Below, piece by piece: positions 29,400-41,700 of a DNA stretch of 64,000 bases. The DNA lies in the NCBI GenBank assembly GCA_905147135.1, contig LR990048.1:8416563-8480562 (forward strand). Reading direction: 5' to 3'. Positions within the stretch are counted from its first letter, which is position 1, and every line of letters starts with the position of its first letter. The DNA comes from Blastobasis lacticolella. Taxonomy: Eukaryota; Arthropoda; Insecta; Lepidoptera; Blastobasidae. The translations under genes were made by a program, and so were the position numbers. The notes beneath the pieces were generated by a model. The model was not told where the DNA came from. It worked only from the letters and a program-made list of their open reading frames with translations, and made no database searches.

Positions 29400-30820
29400 A
29401 TTAAAATCCTCTAAGATATTGTAAGGCAGTTTAATTTAAGCTTCATAATTATACTACAAACGCAAATGCAGGGACGGAACAAGGCAGATCTGCAGATAAG
29501 TTATATTTTGCTACGAATTGCTACTCGTAACGAACATAAACAAATCTGACTTGTGGGTATATTTCGCTCCGGACGATTTCATAATTTTTTTAAACTTGTC
29601 CTAAATGATAATTTAATATTGTCATTATAAGAAAAGATAAGGTGTCTAGTAAATCAAACCCACGCCATGATACCTACCAACGTATTTTTGATCTGTCGAT
29701 CCTGCATACCGTGAATCGGCAGTGCCTGCTTTTGCAAAAAGGAGGGTTATGATCTTGACCGGTATCAATGTTTATTTGTTGCCTCATAACTTCATGAACA
29801 TGAACAGAAAAATTTAATGAAAAGGGTATTTACATAAATATATTAAACAGGCAGCATATTCTTAATTTTCACTAAAAATTCAAATAATGATGGTGCATCA
29901 GGACAGAAGGGACTTGCATCCACTTATTATCTTGTTCTTCAAAATGTTTACAACACAGCACTTCCAATTTGTAACCCAGACATCACCAGGTCTGGTCTTC
30001 AGGAGACCTAGAAAAACAAATAAATGTAAAAAAGCGCATAATTGTTTCATAAAATGTCTGAACATTTAAAATGTCATTGGGGTACATTTTTTAAATGAAA
30101 CCCTAATTAATATAATGGTGAAAGGATAATCCAGGTGTATTTCCATACTTTGCACTTTCACATAACTGTGCACTACATTGCACCGTCTTTTAAATGGTTT
30201 GATTTAAATTTGATTAGGAAATTATAAAATTTACACCGATGTTTCAAAAGAAGCGTTTGGTCGTTGTTTGCTAGAGCAACGTGGTGAACGTTTAAAATAT
30301 TGCGCTCTTCACTTTCTGACAGGCTCGTTCCTATGGGTGAAAAAACGGGATAGCAAGATTCATATTAATTGTAGAGTGAGCGAACAGGGAATATTTGTGA
30401 TTTGTGTTTAGTCTGTTGACTGTGGCGGCAACAAAAATGCCAAGATGAAAAAAAAAATTGACTGTTGTCCACATCAATTATTGACATTGACGTGACAGTG
30501 ACACATAAATACAAAACACCTTGCAAAATCCACCTCAAAAACCTACAATTACTATGCATGTACCATATAAAACAAAATGAATAAGTAACATATCCTTTAA
30601 TCCATATCAGAAGTGTTCCACTTCTCTCTATTCTCTGAATAACTAGGTTTCGCATTGCATGAACTAACAAAAGCAAAATGGTCGAAGTAAGTTGCTTCAC
30701 CATCCATCCCTTCTGTGCGCGGGTTAGCTACTTATGACATTGCTCGAAGGTCATTTCCACGTGGCTCTCATTGATTGTATACTTGGGCTGCTGTTGCTGC
30801 TGTTGCGATTCGCCCATCGA
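29400..30820. other. No gene confirmed
   Basis: AT-rich. A short plus-strand frame at about 30238-30346 (TDVSKEAFG) faintly resembles an RNase H start. Nothing else recognisable. Confidence 0.35.
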
Positions 30821-30824
30821 TCCC

Positions 30825-32302
30825 ATGTCGGAAACAAGCGATGTTTCAGAATATTATGCGGTTAGTATATTTTGGGAGATTCTTGTTTGTCATACGGTAG
30901 GTAAACGGGCCACCTGATGCAAAGTGGTTACCGCTGCCTATAGACCAGGCTTTGATTCACTGAAGTTGAAGTAAAACCCAGTAAATATAGAATTGCAGTT
31001 ACATCATCGACATTGACGACATCACCTGCATAATGGTTCAAGATTTAATTCTACTCTGTACGAGCATTTGATTACTGATATAATAATTTGACTTGATACG
31101 TGATAGGGGTTGTAGAACAGGAAAGATATGGTGAATTGATAAATCACTTTTATTTCATAATGTAGGTGTGGCCGTGTGGTGTCCGGCAGAGTAGAATATC
31201 ACCAACCCCTTACACTCATGGCGACTAATGTTTTCGAGGCAAAAGATCAAGAGTCTCCGTAGTCTGGAAAATGGGCAGCAGCATTTTCCATTGTTATATT
31301 CAAACACTGCGATCTCCAACCCGCCTGCCAAGCGTGGAGATTATGGCAATAACCTCCCTTTTCGTGGGAGAGGCCCTAAATCCTGCAGTGGACTGTTACG
31401 GGCTGTGATGATGATATAAAAGGCGAAACTGTGCGCTGTACGTACTCATACAATCTCTTATTCAAATTGTAACATTTGTAAGTATTTACGGTTATTTACG
31501 TTAAATATATTTACAAAAAAATAATTTAGGGCGATGAAGAAATAGTAGGTAGTAAGATTATTTTTAATTTGTCTTTTTGTTTGTCTGTTTGTACACGCTA
31601 ATCTATGGAACTACTGGACGGATTTGAGTGAAACTTATTTTTTGCGTAGCTACTAAACCTGGGCAACATATAGGGTATAATTAATTTTAGAAACTGGAAC
31701 ACCTAATGCAGAACCTTGATAAACCAGCGAAACTATAAGTATAATTGACATGGCGAATGGATTTCGATGGGCATTTACAGTTTGGTAGTTTGGGGTCCAA
31801 CTTAAAATCTAGATCGTGTTTCATCTAATTCGGCTAGTTAGAAAAGGGATACAGCTTGACCTTTCCGTAGTACTAGCTTTCATACATTAGAGGGTCTTTT
31901 AAAATGGTCGTGCGGGAAAAAGATAAACTGCCCTAAAAACTTTCCACGCGGACAAAGTCGCAGAAGCTATTATAAATAAAATTAGTCGACGCTAAATATA
32001 GTTTCGGCTAACTATTTACTCATAAACGTGCAACGGAGGCAAACTAGATAACAAACAATTTCTCTGTATTGCAGATACGTAACAAGAAACCGTTTACAAG
32101 TAAAAATCGTCTGTCGATAACCTGTGACCCCGAAGCCGGCGATCATGATATGTACGAGAGAATGATTCAGTCATACGAGCAATCCCCAAAACATGACAAA
32201 TTTCATATAGAAAATTACACACCGCTACGAGCGAAGAACCATGACCTACCGAAAGTTCATAGCTTAAGAAAACAATATTCAACAGATTCTGCTTCAGCTT
32301 AG
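30825..32302 (+). CDS. Candidate two-exon small protein, unknown function
   Basis: Exon 1 is proposed at 30825-30860 (MSETSDVSEYYA, donor GCG|GTTAGT) and exon 2 at 32075-32302 (acceptor TCTCTGTATTGCAG, phase 0, ending QYSTDSASA and TAG). Together they give 87 residues, highly polar and charged, with no signal peptide, membrane segment or known motif. Exon 2 has balanced codon use, a good polypyrimidine tract before its acceptor and no resemblance to the transposons here. Exon 1 is the weaker part; the true upstream exon may be elsewhere. A retroposon and a Helitron-like piece fill the intron. Confidence 0.35.
30885..30955 (-). mobile_element. Jockey-like 3'-UTR tail fragment
   Basis: Reverse form of the lepidopteran tail (ACGGTAGGTAAACGGGCCACCTG, AAGTGGTTACCGCTGCC). 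Confidence 0.55.
31170..31416 (+). mobile_element. Retroposon family 3
   Basis: Starts GGCCGTGTGGTGTCCGGCAG, ends GGGCTGTGATGATGAT. Full-length-like but lacking about 15 bases near 31220. Confidence 0.85.
31570..31965 (+). mobile_element. Helitron-like repeat
   Basis: Begins TTTGTTTGTCTGTTTGTACAC, then GAACTACTGGACGGATTTG and, near the end, CACGCGGACAAAGTCGCAG before GCTATTAT. Same composition as 1380-1565 and 10545-10938. Confidence 0.4.
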
Positions 32303-32337
32303 CTGTTTTGATAGATTTGATGGGGTGCCAATGTATA

Positions 32338-32938
32338 ATCTGTCCAAACTGACTTGTCATATTTGGTTAAGGAAATTAAGTATTTATTTAAATGGATAAT
32401 GTGCAGCAGTATTCGTTGAAATTTACGTTCATGTCTTTTTTATATAATTCTCGACATCTATACACCATATACGTAGCGTGATTGATACGGCAAGTCGTGA
32501 GCGTCGGTGGCCGAGCGGTTAGACTAGGTATACAACTCGTAAGCCAGAGGTCCAGGGTTCGAATCCCGCTCCGGCCATATACCAATGACTGTTATGTAGT
32601 TATGTCTGAGTTATGTACATAAGTGGAATACTAACCGATGCTCTTACGGTGTGGGAAACATCGTGATGAAACCTGCACATTCAGGCGACTTGATGTGTAA
32701 CCATGGTCCAATCTGGTCAGGTTCCCCTGGTAGCAGGGTCATGGAGGTCAGATGGCAGTCGCTCCACTATAATCACCTGACCTGCCAAATCCTGGATCAT
32801 GGTAAAGGCGGACCCCGGGCTCTCGTGCGCGAGAGCACAACTGGGTCATTAACGCCAAGATGATTATTTATTGATACGGCAAGTCGTGATTTTGGGCATT
32901 GTTTGTTCACCAAATAAGACAAGTTAGTTTAAACAGAT
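32338..32938. mobile_element. MITE (family M) interrupted by a SINE
   Basis: Ends ATCTGTCCAAACTGACTTGT and, inverted, ACAAGTTAGTTTAAACAGAT. Without the SINE and its duplicated target it is about 210 bp and matches 36999-37195. Confidence 0.85.
32501..32869 (+). mobile_element. SINE family 2, with perfect 20-bp target duplication
   Basis: tRNA-like head GCGTCGGTGGCCGAGCGGTT with B box GGGTTCGAATCCC. The body matches the other family 2 copies and the tail is AACGCCAAGATGATTATTT. Flanked by ATTGATACGGCAAGTCGTGA at 32481-32500 and 32870-32889, inside the family M MITE. This copy best defines the element's limits (369 bp). Confidence 0.93.
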
Positions 32939-32949
32939 CATAGTGTAAA

Positions 32950-35670
32950 GAAGTAATGTTTGCCACCCATTTTAATGTACCTACTTTCATTACCTGTACG
33001 AATTTCATAATTATGAGCTTTAATGCTTTCTCGTCAACCACTGTTATTCATTATTACATTTGATACATCGATTTCTTATTTTACCACACTTTGCCCTAAG
33101 TGTGGTTTGGTCTACCAGACTACGAAAAAAAAATATTTTCCTTAATACAATTGACTGGACCACAGAAGGACCTTTTACCTGTCTGTGCTTACTTAAGTTT
33201 ATTTCCAACAGCATACCTACATTTCGATTACTTTATCAACTAACAAATGTAAATTCACTACTAAAACTTGAAATCTCAAAATGGGAAAATATGAATAAAA
33301 CCGATATTTTAACATTTCCTTTAGTTTTCCTCGGTGTGTTGTGCTAGATCAGAGCAAAGTGGCCTTCTCTGCCTACCCCACCTGTAGGACAGAGGTGTAA
33401 GCTTTATGTATGTTTTATGTTTGTTCGCTCATAACTTCAGAACAAGTGCAGCTATTGACCAATTCTTTTTCTATTGGGTTTGTAATTGTTAAGACAAGGT
33501 ATGTATGAAAAAAGGCTAGGTAGGGGTAGAGTAGCGTAGGTAGTTCATTTAATCCCTGTCGTTCAATTAGGGGCAGGAGACAACGTGAACGAAGCCACTA
33601 AATCTACATGACATAATCATGTAGGTATAGAATCGTGAGCTCAGAAGGCCCCATCGGTTTTAAGGACACAATTTACATAATTATTCCAACCACAAAACGT
33701 CCATGTTTCAGCTTGAGTGCCCATCGGCGCTGAAGACCAGTTAGGGTTATCACATCAGGTGTTATTTCTGCTACTTCATGTAACTGTGCATTTCGTGCGT
33801 GAAATTACAGGTACAGGTATCGGCTATAAGTAATGAATAACGGCTAGTTTCGGCTTCTGTCGGCTTCGTATTTAGCTGATGTGCATAATTTATGGCCGAT
33901 ACCTGTACAAACAATAGTCTGCCGGCTTCTGTTAGGATATCTTTACCTGTTCTCCCTTCTTCACTACGCTTCATCCCCCATCGTCATCCTCATTCAATCC
34001 GTTAGCTTTCGCATCCCACTCAGCTCACTCATGACAATCCATCGCTTCTTGGGCTTCTCTTTCTTGATAGCGTCACTAGGCGATTTCCTACATCCAAAGA
34101 CAAAAAAATCGAAGAGAGTTAAAATATAACCCATGTTCACACACACAAAACTTTAAGCTGATACTTTAAAAAAGATTGCATACAAAAAAACGTTAAGGTC
34201 ATTCTTAAATGTATTTAAGAATTTTGTGCAAGCGGGGCTTAAAGTTAGAAAATGTCATAGACAGACAGCAGTAGAGTAGCATTACCAGGTTATTTAATTG
34301 GGTCGGCCTGTAATTTTAATAATGTTTTCGACAGAATATGCCAAAGTATATCAATCAAAGCCAAGATATTCAAAAAAATATGTTTCTGTCATGGTCATCG
34401 ACGAGATAAAAAGAGGTCTGATTAAACATTCGTTTCAACCCTAGTCAAGAATGGATCTTTGCAATTTTGGCGACAACTACGATGAACACTTACGTGGGTA
34501 GTGTAACTTTCTAGTCACTCCAATACCTATTTATCTGTAAAAAATACACACATACAAATATCTACCTATAAAAGGTAAAACAATACATAATAAACATCGT
34601 TTCAAATGATAAGCTAGTTATACTTTAACCACACACTGTTCTGTGTATGATATACCTATTTATTTCCAAGTCCATCAACTAAAAACATACGATATAAATA
34701 AATTGTACGATAACGAGCTCATGGTACATAGTAATCGTTACAGTAGCACCATTTTCTTTGCTTTTAATTTCATCTTAACCTCGTAATAAAATACGTAATT
34801 TGCGCGAAATCAACGCATAAACAATTAACATTTATGTAAGTAGATACAGTTCAAAAGCGTATATGCATTACCACTTTAAAAATCAAATTCCCGTGCAGTT
34901 GTTAAGAGGTTTTATAGCAAGTAAGTAGCTTATCGTTAGAAAGGGCATAAAGTAGACAACATTTTAAAATGAAAAAAGTATCACAATCTTTTAGTTATTT
35001 TTAATGCTCGTTTAAATGCAATTTGCCAGTTTTCCTTATTAAAGTAGCAATGGTTTTTTTGAAGTTATAATAAATTAGTTAACTTTAATGCACGACATCA
35101 TGCACTTTTTGCTGGATTGTGCACTGAGCAATCGTTTGAGAGTTTCCACTGCAACTGTTACTTTTATTTCAATTATGCAGTTTATCGTTTAGGTAGATAC
35201 AAACAGACTAAGTTAGATTAAGTATTAAAGTTATGAAGAACTGTGTATTCATTTTATTTATAAATAAATAAAACAATGAGGCTGTCATAGTCAATCCATT
35301 TGAGAAAGGCTCAGTAAAAATCTAGAATAAATAAATAAATTTTATTTTTTCGTCCTACAATACATAAAAAAAATTGTAGGCTATATTTAAAAATCATTTT
35401 TTATTTTATTTTTAGGACTAACCGACTTTACATGAATGTAAAGGTTGACGAATGTGGAAGAAGCGAGAGAGATTTGTTAGGACCATAGCAATTGGAACAA
35501 TATGTCCTAACCCTACGGGAAAAACACGTGACGGTACGAGTACATACACGTATAAGAAAAAGTAGGGAATTTCCGGAAATACATTTTCTATTATACATAT
35601 AATAAAACTGTAATAGCTAATTCTGCAAATTGAAGATATTTGAAATATCGAAAGGTATAGCTAGCTATTC
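32950..35670. other. No gene seen
   Basis: AT-rich. 33811-33824 and 33895-33908 are a perfect 14-bp inverted repeat (GTACAGGTATCGGC) around a 70-base CGGCTT-rich loop. Open frames here lack splice signals and familiar motifs. Confidence 0.45.
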
Positions 35671-35675
35671 ATAGC

Positions 35676-35927
35676 GGTGTGGTGTACGGCAGAGTAGAAT
35701 AGCACCTACCCCTTATACTCGTGGGTGTCGTACAAGGCGACTAATGTTTTCGAGGCAAAAGATCTAGAGTCTCCGTAGGCTGGAAAATAGGTAGCAGCGT
35801 TTTCCACTGTTACATTTACTACGATCTCCAACTCGCCTGTCAAGCGTGGAGATTATGGCAATAACCTCCCCTTTCGTGGGAGAGGCCCTTAGTCCTGCAG
35901 TGGACTGTTACGGACTGTGATGATGAT
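35676..35927 (+). mobile_element. Retroposon family 3
   Basis: Starts GGTGTGGTGTACGGCAGAG, ends GACTGTGATGATGAT. The flanks TAGCTATTCATAGC and TAGCTACTCGTGCC look like a decayed target duplication. Confidence 0.82.
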
Positions 35928-35929
35928 AG

Positions 35930-36990
35930 CTACTCGTGCCAATTTAAGTATATTATGTCAAATTCCATTCCATGTTCTGTTATACGGGTGTAATCGTCCG
36001 ATTTCCGGACTAGGATTGGCCCGTCATTTCGATCAAAGGTTATGTACTTCCCCAGGTTTATCTCCAGATATCTGCATAAAAATTTCATTAAAGTCGGTTC
36101 TACATTACACCGACTTAGTCTTGAAAACGTAAAGTATACCGTCACGGTTTATTAATAATAACGTAAAATACATTTGCAATTAATTTCGGTGATACAGTTA
36201 ATTGATGCAAGAGATCAACTTTATTATACACTATACATTATTATGCAGTATTATATTTAATGGTGCCTACGTAGGGAAGTAAAATAAACGGAATTGAGAA
36301 AATACCATCGCTGTACAGACGAAATCAGGTAAAAGCTAGTTTTAAATAGGTATGTGTCCTCGACATAAGTAGGTGACACATGAAAATCCTTCTCAGTAAT
36401 TATAATGAAATGAGTACTTCGTATTAATTTCAAACACTTTACGACAATGGGGCGAGTTAACTAGAGTTAACCAAACTTGGGAAAGCTGTTAAGTGCTAAG
36501 CTGTCCTTACGTTTAAAAGATGTGGCCATAATGACGGCGTCTTATTTAATTAAAGGTCAGTTCTTGAAATTTTGAGTATTTTATGCTACGCAGTGACAAA
36601 TGAACAGACAGCCTGATGGTATAATCATAATCATTTATTTGCTATAAACATAGTCTTACAGAGGTGGAGTTATTAGTAGATATGTACAATCACGTTTAGC
36701 CTGTCAGAATAACATAATGCAAATTACATAATAATTTTAGTAAGTAAGCGGTAACTGTCGCCCAACACAACATGCATACATGCGTTTAGGTTGCAGGCAA
36801 CAAAATTGCAGAATCGCAGGTGATGTCACTGTGAAGACGTAATTCCTCATGCCTGTAAGTTTCCTGGCTTTTTTAGCCTTTAAACCGTAAAACAATAATG
36901 CAATCATTGCTGCTTGGCAGAAATAGATGCCTGGTCTGGTGGCAGTAAAAAGGAGCACCAACCCTTTCTATTTAAGGGTGTCGGACAAAT
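35930..36990. other. No gene seen
   Basis: AT-rich spacer with ATAATCATAATCATTTATTT at about 36620, resembling a reversed retrotransposon tail, and a CGGTAACTGTCGCCC piece near 36750. Confidence 0.4.
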
Positions 36991-36998
36991 TAACTAAA

Positions 36999-37195
36999 AT
37001 CTGTCCAGACTGACTTGTCTTATTTGGTTATGGAAATAATGTATTTAAATGGATAGTTTGCAACAGTATTACTTGAACATCACATTGTATGTAATCTTAG
37101 ATATCTATACACAATGTACGTAGCGTAATTGATACGACAAGTCGTGATTTGGACATTATTTGTTTACCAAATAAGACAAGTCAGTATGGACAGAT
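36999..37195. mobile_element. MITE family M, uninterrupted
   Basis: Terminal inverted repeats of about 30 bp (ATCTGTCCAGACTGACTTGT and its counterpart ending GGACAGAT). 197 bp. Confidence 0.85.
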
Positions 37196-37344
37196 CATAA
37201 TGCCCAATTGCACTAAACTTAGGCGATGCCTATTGTGATGCCATAAAACATTCCTAAGCTTTCAGGAGACACACAATCAGTGTCATAAATTTAAGAGTTA
37301 CCTAAGTTTTCATATAAGGTTGGTGCAACCGGCATTAGAGGCAG

Positions 37345-37700
37345 TCAAAATAGGAGAGAGAGAAAGAGAGAGAGAACAAGGAACTGAGCATAACAAGCTA
37401 CTGGCACACTCAACAACACTACTGCCCAAACATTAAAAAAAAAAAAAAAAGAGGGTAAAGAGAAAGACTATGTAGGAAAATATATAAGGTGTTACAGAGA
37501 CTTAATGAAATAACTGTGAACTGCTTTTTTGAAAGTAAATTTACTGGAACTTCGTCTGATCTCCAAAGGTAGATCATTCCAAAGTCTAGCAGCGATTAAG
37601 GAAAAAGAATTGGACAGAAATCCAGTCCGGTGAAGGGGAAGGTTTAAGGAGAGAGTGTTTGAAGAACGGAGGCTACGGTCGTGGGTGTCGCAAAGATATT
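37345..37700 (-). pseudogene. Non-LTR ORF2 C-terminus and 3' UTR
   Basis: Minus strand from about 37700 to the TAA at 37494-37492 reads NLPLHRTGFLSNSF, AARLWNDLPLEIR and FTFKKAVHSYFIKSL, the usual last segment of jockey/CR1-like ORF2. A UTR with CT-rich and T-rich runs follows. Confidence 0.75.
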
Positions 37701-37705
37701 GGAAT

Positions 37706-38120
37706 CATATCAGCCAGAAGACGCCCACTGCTGGATATAGGCCTCCCCCAGAGATCTCCACAAAGGCCGGTCCTGTGCTTTCCGCAACCAGCTAATCCGT
37801 ACCAGGTCGTCGGTCCACCTTGTGGGAGGCCCACGCTGCGTAAAGTGTCTCTATTAATAACGGAATTCTCGTTAAAATCGTCACCTGCAGCTCACCCCAA
37901 CTGCACGATGCCCACTGCTAGTCAAAGGCCTCCCTCCACGCCTTCCGTATCGATGATTTTGTGCCTCATGTGTCGTACCCTGCGATAGACTGTAGGTACG
38001 TGTTCGCCACTCGACAACAATTGCGCTACATCAACCGTTAATTTATCGAGCTATATGGCAAAATAATTACCATTTTAATTTTGCCACGCAGAGAAACATC
38101 GAGCATTTCGAAATTCTACT
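37706..38120 (+). repeat. Common lepidopteran dispersed repeat
   Basis: CAGAAGACGCCCACTGCTGG, TAGGCCTCCCCCAGAGATCT and CCAGGTCGTCGGTCCACCTT are hallmark strings of an abundant lepidopteran repeat, probably a retrotransposon UTR. It is internally rearranged here. Confidence 0.65.
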
Positions 38121-38159
38121 ACGTTATTTTTTTATGATGAGTGCTTGTAACTAACCTTG

Positions 38160-38460
38160 AATTGAATGCTTCTCAGGAGCTTGGGACTCCGTTCCTACCC
38201 GGCATACGATTTGTCCATGTGGAGCTTGCTGCCTATGCGGTCGCCGGCAGTACATTCCAAGAGACGCAGAAAGGGCTCTGCAACGCCGTCCCGACATGAG
38301 CGAATTCGACAACCGGGTCAAGTATACCTATCAAACTATGAGAATAATGTACAATTAAATGGTGAGAGCTCCAAATTGACCAGTGATGCAGCAGTCTGTT
38401 CTGGCGATGAAATGATATACGCTTGCGAAAACTAAGCTTTAAATGGATGTCAAATAAAAT
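38160..38460 (+). other. Unrecognised open stretch
   Basis: Two overlapping plus-strand frames run about 90 codons each with GC content above the surroundings, one containing LGTPFLPGIRFVHVELAAYA. No family recognised and no splice context established. Confidence 0.2.
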
Positions 38461-38729
38461 GATTGCGGTTTAATATTTTTATTTAATTTAATATAAACCC
38501 TGGTTCAATAAAATTAACAGAATGACAACATTCGTTTTTGTTTAGAGTATTAAGTAATGTTACCTACCTGGATGCGTTAAGCCGAGAACAGAGTGCATTG
38601 GCGCTCATTGGAGGTCTATGCCGAGTAGTGGACTAATACCTATGCTGTTGGGGATGTTAAAGACTAGCTAATTCTTATTAATTTTTCACAGGAAATCTTA
38701 GATTGTGTGTAATTGTAATACTAGATACG

Positions 38730-41700
38730 TCAGTCCAATTTATGTCTCTGTATATAATCCGGGCTGTCGTTACATTCAATTAGGCTTGATTTCTTCATTT
38801 CGCAAATATACGCCAGTTCTCGATTACAAGGATCGTCGTACAACAACCCATTGCGTCCTACTGTACCACATAACTCGTCTCCGTTTGCATTGTTAGGCTC
38901 GCCTGGTGACCATGTATTGTAGCCGCTCATTGATAATGATTTGCCTGCGAAAATAGTTGAATACATAAGGAAATTCTTCTAAAAAAAGCACATAAACTTT
39001 TTTTATTCCGCGCAGTGCCAACGAACAGACAGCCCACCAGAGGGCTTACCATGAGCTCTTATAGCAGGACCTAAACAGAATTACTTTCGCTTTGAACAAG
39101 ACAAGTTTATGTGACACGTATAGCGCTGTCTCGTTCTAAGCAAGGCAGTTCTGTTTAGGTCCTGCTACAAGAGTTCATGGTAAAGCCCCTGATGGGCGGT
39201 AACTGTCGCCCATTACATCTACGATTCATAAAACGTCATAGTTTAGTAATCGCCATTTTCTCTCCCTAGGAGCTTCGTCACGTTCTGGACTTAATATGAC
39301 AGAACACGATGAAATATCTATACTATTTACGTGTGTCCCTTTACCAACCAGTACGTTGAAGTAAGACTTGGGCGGTTTGCACCAAATTATTAATCAAAAT
39401 GATGTTAAACGTCATCCTTAAATGTGTTATAAGAATTGTAAAGCAAGCCCAGCTTAGTTTGATGAAATACGTAAATGAAATAAGTCCTAATTGAGGCTTG
39501 CATGAATAAAAAAACGGCTATAAAGATAATTTGGCACGTGGCCGAAATCCGAACTAGAGTTGCCATCTTGTAAAGCGTCATTTTTGACATACAACATATT
39601 TAGTTCGTAAACATCGGCTAAATTTCTTAGCATATTCATGTTTTTCATATTAAAACCATAACTTTGATTTAAAACCGCAAAAAAATGAGCGGCATGTTCT
39701 AGTGTATGTTAGATGGTAAATACGTTGTTTGGTATAATCAAAATATATTTTTGTGTTCTATATCAAGTCTTTCACGGATTTTATATTTTTCCCTTTACTT
39801 ATGCTACAAGACCTAGCTGCATGCCAAATTCTAAGATTCAAGATCTGCTACTCTATAGGTTTTGATAACAGTCCAACAGTCAGTTTTGACGACTTCCGTC
39901 CCTTTCCTCGAAATCCTTCCCACAGATTGCAGAAAAGCGAGAGGAAAGATGTTATACATCAAAAACCAAAAACCAATTTAAACACTTACCATTAGTAGTA
40001 ATCCAGGTACTATTTACGTTAAAGAATCCAAGAAAAGCGGAGTCCACCCACCTCCATCCAGGTTGGATAGACTCGGGAGGATTTTCCTCAAACACTTCCA
40101 TGATAACTTCAGCCTCTTCCGCACTATTGATGACAGCTAGGTCTCCACCTTCGGCCATGCAAGTCATGAAAGCGTTACTCCAATTGTCGCGTAACCGATG
40201 GAACTTGTAACAGCGGTCAGTTCTTGTGTTTAATATGTATTCTGAAAAGTAAATTACCTTAGAGTACAGAGCATAGGTGCAATAAATATTTTTTTTAACA
40301 GAGACCAACAGGTGGACTCGAACAACAGTTATGAGTTCTTGATAATGATGATGAAATTGTTTTACATGTATAAAATAATTGTATGCTGCTTTAAAATTAA
40401 ACGGATCTAACACACAAAAAATACAACGATTCAACAAAAGGTAACTTGTGTACCAAGGCAAGCTATTTTAACTATATCATTTTCATTATAGTTTCATATC
40501 GTTCGCATAGTACGCGCATCGAACTACGAGTCAGTTTGAAACCAGTGCTGCGATCATTCAGTTGTGATCGGTCCAACAAACCCATACGGTCATATGATCC
40601 ATCTCATGGATAGCAATCTAAAAGGAGCGGATGCGGTACCGGCTTTGAAGTACCTGTAGACATTTCCTTTTGAAGAATCCGACGTTATAGTTCAAAAGAA
40701 AGATCTCAGGTAGGTCATTCTACATCTTGCATGTGCGCGGTAAAAAGGCTCGCCATGCCCATATGTTATCTGGAAACAGGCATATATTCCATCCTCGGAG
40801 GATGCGGTAATGGAGAAGTGACGGTGGCACCAAATTAAACAGTTTTCTTCTCCATCTCCCATTTTTAACTTTCCAGGATCAACACACTTACCAGAATCAA
40901 CAGTTCCACACTCTGTTATGTCAGTGATATCGTTATCTTTCTTGTGACACATAAATGGAAGCTGCACATGTAGATCTACTACATCAAACGTTCCGTTATA
41001 ATGCATAATCAAAATTTGCTCTATCGGAGATGACGGGCGTAACACGTAGTTATCTGTTTCTTGCTGTTCCAATTCTGTGGATCGAAAATGATTAACATTA
41101 GTTGCATTAATGTATATGACATTATGGTAACCTCAAATTAGTAATACAAATGGGTGCCGTATGCATTTGCTGATGATAACAAACCACTTATGCTATGGCG
41201 CTAACTCTGAAATCGCAAAAAATATCAGCTGTTTGTTTCATACATATTATTCGCTGATATTGTTTGTTTTTCTTTTTTCGAAACAGCTGTTTTATTTATC
41301 ACGATTTCAGAGTTGGTGCCATAGTTAAAGGTGTTTGCATTGCGCGCACATGCACATGGTGCCGCTTTGTATTACCAATTTGAGGTCACTCTGTATAGTA
41401 AGTAAGTAAGTAAGTCTATGTTTAGTTGTATCTTTTTATCGCTTTCGTTTTCTTTGTATTTTATTTAATTTACCTTTTTTGGTTGGAGTTCGATATATAA
41501 ATAGCCTATAATCTGTGTGTATTGAGGCCACGTTTTTCTTCTGCATCAGTTGTTGTATAGCCTTTCCCATATCTTTGTTGGTCCCTGATGGCTTCACTAG
41601 TTCAGCACCTGAAAATTAGTTTTGAATATTATAATTATTGCTACATCAATTAGGTTTTTTCTTATCTAAAAAATGACGAACGAAGTCGCAGGCAAATAAA

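Noticed and set aside
30238..30346. Plus-strand frame with TDVSKEAFG, similar to a retroelement RNase H start
   Set aside because: Too short and without neighbouring reverse transcriptase in the same frame.
30731..30828. Minus-strand frame starting MGSMGESQQQQQQ, overlapping the proposed plus-strand exon 1
   Set aside because: Only about 32 codons, dominated by a CAG-type repeat, with no splice partner found; kept only as a reason for doubt about exon 1 on the plus strand.
33060..33347. 95-codon plus-strand frame
   Set aside because: AT-rich, no splice signals, no motif, and it ends near a common repeat string.
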